From an uncultured Blautia sp. (GTDB taxonomy: Bacteria > Bacillota > Clostridia > Lachnospirales > Lachnospiraceae), in assembly GCA_900549015.1 (NCBI GenBank), contig URMH01000041.1, forward strand, positions 1-24,359: DNA of 24,359 nucleotides. Direction: 5' to 3'. The notes under the pieces are model-generated. The model was not told the DNA's origin and did not search any database. It was given only the letters and a program-made list of their open reading frames with translations. Within the stretch, counting starts at the first letter, position 1, and each line of letters opens with the position of its first letter. A program made the position numbers and the translations under genes. Positions 22,441-24,359 of this stretch are shown here, piece after piece.

Positions 22441-23450
22441 AGAAAAATATTTTTGCAGTCTGCGATCTGGAAGTAGATTATGCCTGTAATTTTATGGATT
22501 ATCTGAATCAGAAGAAGAACGTGCCATTTGAAATCCAGGCATTTACTACAGTTCAGAGTCTGATTGCATATGGGAAAAAAACACATATTGAGCTGCTGTT
22601 GATTTCCGGAAAGGCAATGTGCCGCGAGGTCCGGGAACTGGATATTGGGAAAATCGTGATCCTTTCGGAGGGAGTACATTCCCCTGAGCTTGACGAATAT
22701 CCCAGTGTGTATAAGTACCAGTCTTCATCTGACGTGATCCGTGAGGTGATGGCGTGTTATGGAGAGGAGCGGGCAGTTGACCCGGCAGTGTTTCCGGTAT
22801 TGAAGAAGACGACTGAGATATTGGGGATTTATTCTCCGCTCAAACGCTGCCTGAAAACCTCTTTTGCACTTGCGATGGGACAGATATTGGCAAAGGAGAG
22901 GGCGGTTCTTTATCTGAACCTTGAAGAATATTCCGGTTTTGAGGAGCTTCTTGGAAAAAGCTTTGACCACAATTTAAGCGACCTTCTGTACTATGTAAGA
23001 CAGGATAACCAGAATCTGATCCATAAGATGAACAGTATGGTACAGACTGTGGGAAATCTTGATTTTATACCGCCTGTGCGCACTCCCTGGGACGTGCACA
23101 GCACAGCGTGGGAGGACTGGGAGAAGCTTCTTGAGGAAATTGTGAGGGGAAGCTCTTATGAGGTTCTTGTTCTGGATATTGGTTCTGAGGTGGACGAGAT
23201 TTTTCAGCTTCTGGACAAATGCAAACGGATTTATATGCCGGTATTGCCGGATACTATTTCCGTCTGTAAGATTTCCCAGTTTGAAAATCTCCTGCGTATT
23301 TGGGATTTTGCGCAGATTTTGCCGAAGATCACAAAGGTAAGACCGCCCTTTCATATGGATAACAGCTCCGGGGAGGCATATGTGGAAAGCCTTATGTGGA
23401 GCGAGCTTGGAGATTATGTAAGAGAAATTTTAAGGAGGGAGCGGGAATGA
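22437..23450 (+). CDS. tadZ: TadZ/CpaE-like pilus localisation protein
   Basis: A 337-residue protein of the MinD/ParA-like TadZ group, which positions the pilus machine at the membrane. The N-terminal receiver-like part (about 1-115; LLLISGKAMCREVRELDIGK) is followed by a P-loop-type domain. The Walker region LGIYSPLKRCLKTSFALAMG (about 129-148) keeps K140-T-S but not a canonical GKGGxGKT, so ATP binding may be altered; atypical Walker motifs are known in TadZ. LDIGSEVDEIFQLLDKC resembles the Walker B strand. Start is TTG at 22437 (TTGA overlap with tadV), with GGGAGG just upstream. It ends in an ATGA overlap with the ATPase gene, so tadV, tadZ and tadA form one coupled operon. Confidence 0.85.
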   Translation: MKKNIFAVCDLEVDYACNFMDYLNQKKNVPFEIQAFTTVQSLIAYGKKTHIELLLISGKAMCREVRELDIGKIVILSEGVHSPELDEYPSVYKYQSSSDVIREVMACYGEERAVDPAVFPVLKKTTEILGIYSPLKRCLKTSFALAMGQILAKERAVLYLNLEEYSGFEELLGKSFDHNLSDLLYYVRQDNQNLIHKMNSMVQTVGNLDFIPPVRTPWDVHSTAWEDWEKLLEEIVRGSSYEVLVLDIGSEVDEIFQLLDKCKRIYMPVLPDTISVCKISQFENLLRIWDFAQILPKITKVRPPFHMDNSSGEAYVESLMWSELGDYVREILRRERE

Positions 23451-24322
23451 GCAGAGAAATATTTCGCCGGCTCCGTCAGATGCTTATGGAGCGGCTTGAT
23501 ATGTCAAGAGAGCTTTCTGATAAAGAGATACTGGAAATGATTGACGATCTGATCTTAAATCATATGAAAGATACCTGCTGTTCGCTGAAGGAGAAGGTGG
23601 AGCTTCGCCAGGAGTTATTTTATTCTGTGAGGAAACTGGACGTACTGCAGGAGCTGATAGAAGATGAAACAGTAACGGAGATTATGGTAAACGGACCGGA
23701 CGCTATTTTTGTGGAGAGAGGAGGAGGACTTTTTAAATGGGAAAAAACATTTACTTCCAGAGAAAAACTGGAAGATGTAATTCAGAAGATAGTGGGCAAG
23801 TGTAACCGTGTGGTAAACGAATCCATGCCTATTGTGGACGCGAGGCTGGAAAACGGCGCCAGGGTAAACGCAGTCGTGTACCCTGTGGCGTTAAACGGCC
23901 CCATTCTTACGATCCGGCGTTTTCCCGATACGCCAGTTACAATGGAGCGTCTCATTTCAATTGGAAGTCTTCCAAAATCCTGCGCCGATTTTCTTGCATC
24001 TCTTGTAAAGGCGCGGTATTCCATGATTATAGGAGGCGGTACGGGAAGCGGAAAAACTACGTTTCTCGGCGCTTTGTCTCAATACATTCCAAAAGATGAA
24101 CGTCTGATCACCATAGAGGATAATGCAGAGCTTAAAATACAGGGGATCGCAAACCTTGTCCGTCTGGAAGCAAAGGCGGCAAATATAGAAGGCGGTTCCG
24201 AGGTGACTATTCGCGATCTGATCCGTTCCGCTCTTCGAATGCGGCCGGACCGCATTATTGTGGGAGAGGTCAGGGGCGGCGAGGCTGTAGATATGCTGCA
24301 GGCGTTTATATGTACTATATAA
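23447..24322 (+). pseudogene. tadA: Tad pilus secretion ATPase (CpaF/TadA), interrupted near its 3' part
   Basis: Hexameric ATPase that powers Flp pilus assembly. Start is ATG 23447 (4-nt overlap with tadZ, AAGGAGG at about 23432). The N-terminal helical domain is followed by VTEIMVNGPDAIFVERGG, the NTD/ATPase linker and the ATPase core: Walker A GGGTGSGKT from residue 196 (K203), ITIEDNAELKIQ (Asp box), a His-box-like region, and Walker B RPDRIIVGEVRGGEAVDMLQ. Homology stops after ALA of the LQA motif (nt 24304). In intact proteins this is followed by a (M/A)NTGH(D/E)GS-type motif and roughly 100 more residues. Here six unrelated codons lead to TAA in very AT-rich sequence. The frame is 291 codons against about 380-450 normally. 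This looks like an insertion, an intron or a recombination junction, not a sequencing frameshift. Confidence 0.85.
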
Positions 24323-24359
24323 CAATTATATATATAACGTATATAAGGATGGAAAATAT
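24305..24359. other. AT-rich foreign-looking sequence at the right edge inside tadA
   Basis: From 24305 the sequence is strongly AT-rich, with ATATAAC occurring twice (24317-24323, 24332-24338). It is unlike the flanking coding DNA and does not continue the ATPase in any forward frame. It is probably the first bases of an inserted element or intron. Too little is visible to name it. Confidence 0.6.

Overview
The window looks like chromosome of a strict anaerobe of the Clostridia, most likely a gut Lachnospiraceae (inference). The grounds are strong purine-rich Shine-Dalgarno (SD) sites, moderate GC, an oxygen-sensitive class III ribonucleotide reductase, an ECF-type folate transporter under a THF riboswitch, a TrpB2-type enzyme, Tad/Flp pilus genes and large serine recombinases. 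No rRNA, tRNA or CRISPR array was seen.

Layout. (1) 1-4572: three large serine recombinase genes packed head to tail, the first cut by the left edge. This is the integration/excision end of a mobile element. (2) 4571-6500: a scar-like accessory zone with four imperfect direct repeats, a promoter with a large dyad, a 48-codon ORF, a small XRE regulator, a RhuM gene fragment broken at both ends, and an orphan ArsR-type regulator with a palindrome inside its own promoter. (3) 6640-10386: a secreted GH63 (YgjK-like) glycoside hydrolase behind two tandem sigma-A-type promoters with dyads, then a ROK-family regulator separated from it only by an intrinsic terminator. (4) 10540-14196: a sugar nucleotidyltransferase, a cloverleaf-like inverted-repeat element, glmM and a TPR lipoprotein. 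(5) 14237-19497: hflX, then a promoter with a tandem pair of NrdR-box-like palindromes, nrdD with a fused redoxin domain, and a trpB2-like gene translationally coupled to nrdD. (6) 19453-20690: a convergent 60-residue CxxC protein, then the THF riboswitch and folT. (7) 20771-24359: a GNAT acetyltransferase diverging from a Tad pilus operon (prepilin peptidase tadV, tadZ, ATPase tadA/cpaF). The ATPase gene loses homology abruptly near 24304, just before the right edge, where AT-rich foreign-looking sequence begins.

How the genes work together. glmM supplies glucosamine-1-phosphate for wall precursors. hflX acts on ribosomes. nrdD makes dNTPs, and its putative NrdR boxes suggest dATP-responsive repression. 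The GH63/ROK pair looks like a locally controlled glycan-use unit. The Tad genes overlap by 4 nt and form an operon, apparently interrupted by an insertion. The best leads are the interrupted tadA, the cloverleaf-like element at 11489-11576, the NrdR-box pair, the nrdD-trpB2 coupling, the structured tad leader and the repeat array behind the recombinases. I did not find a complete, clearly new multi-gene defence or metabolic system. All family calls are from reading motifs, not from database searches.
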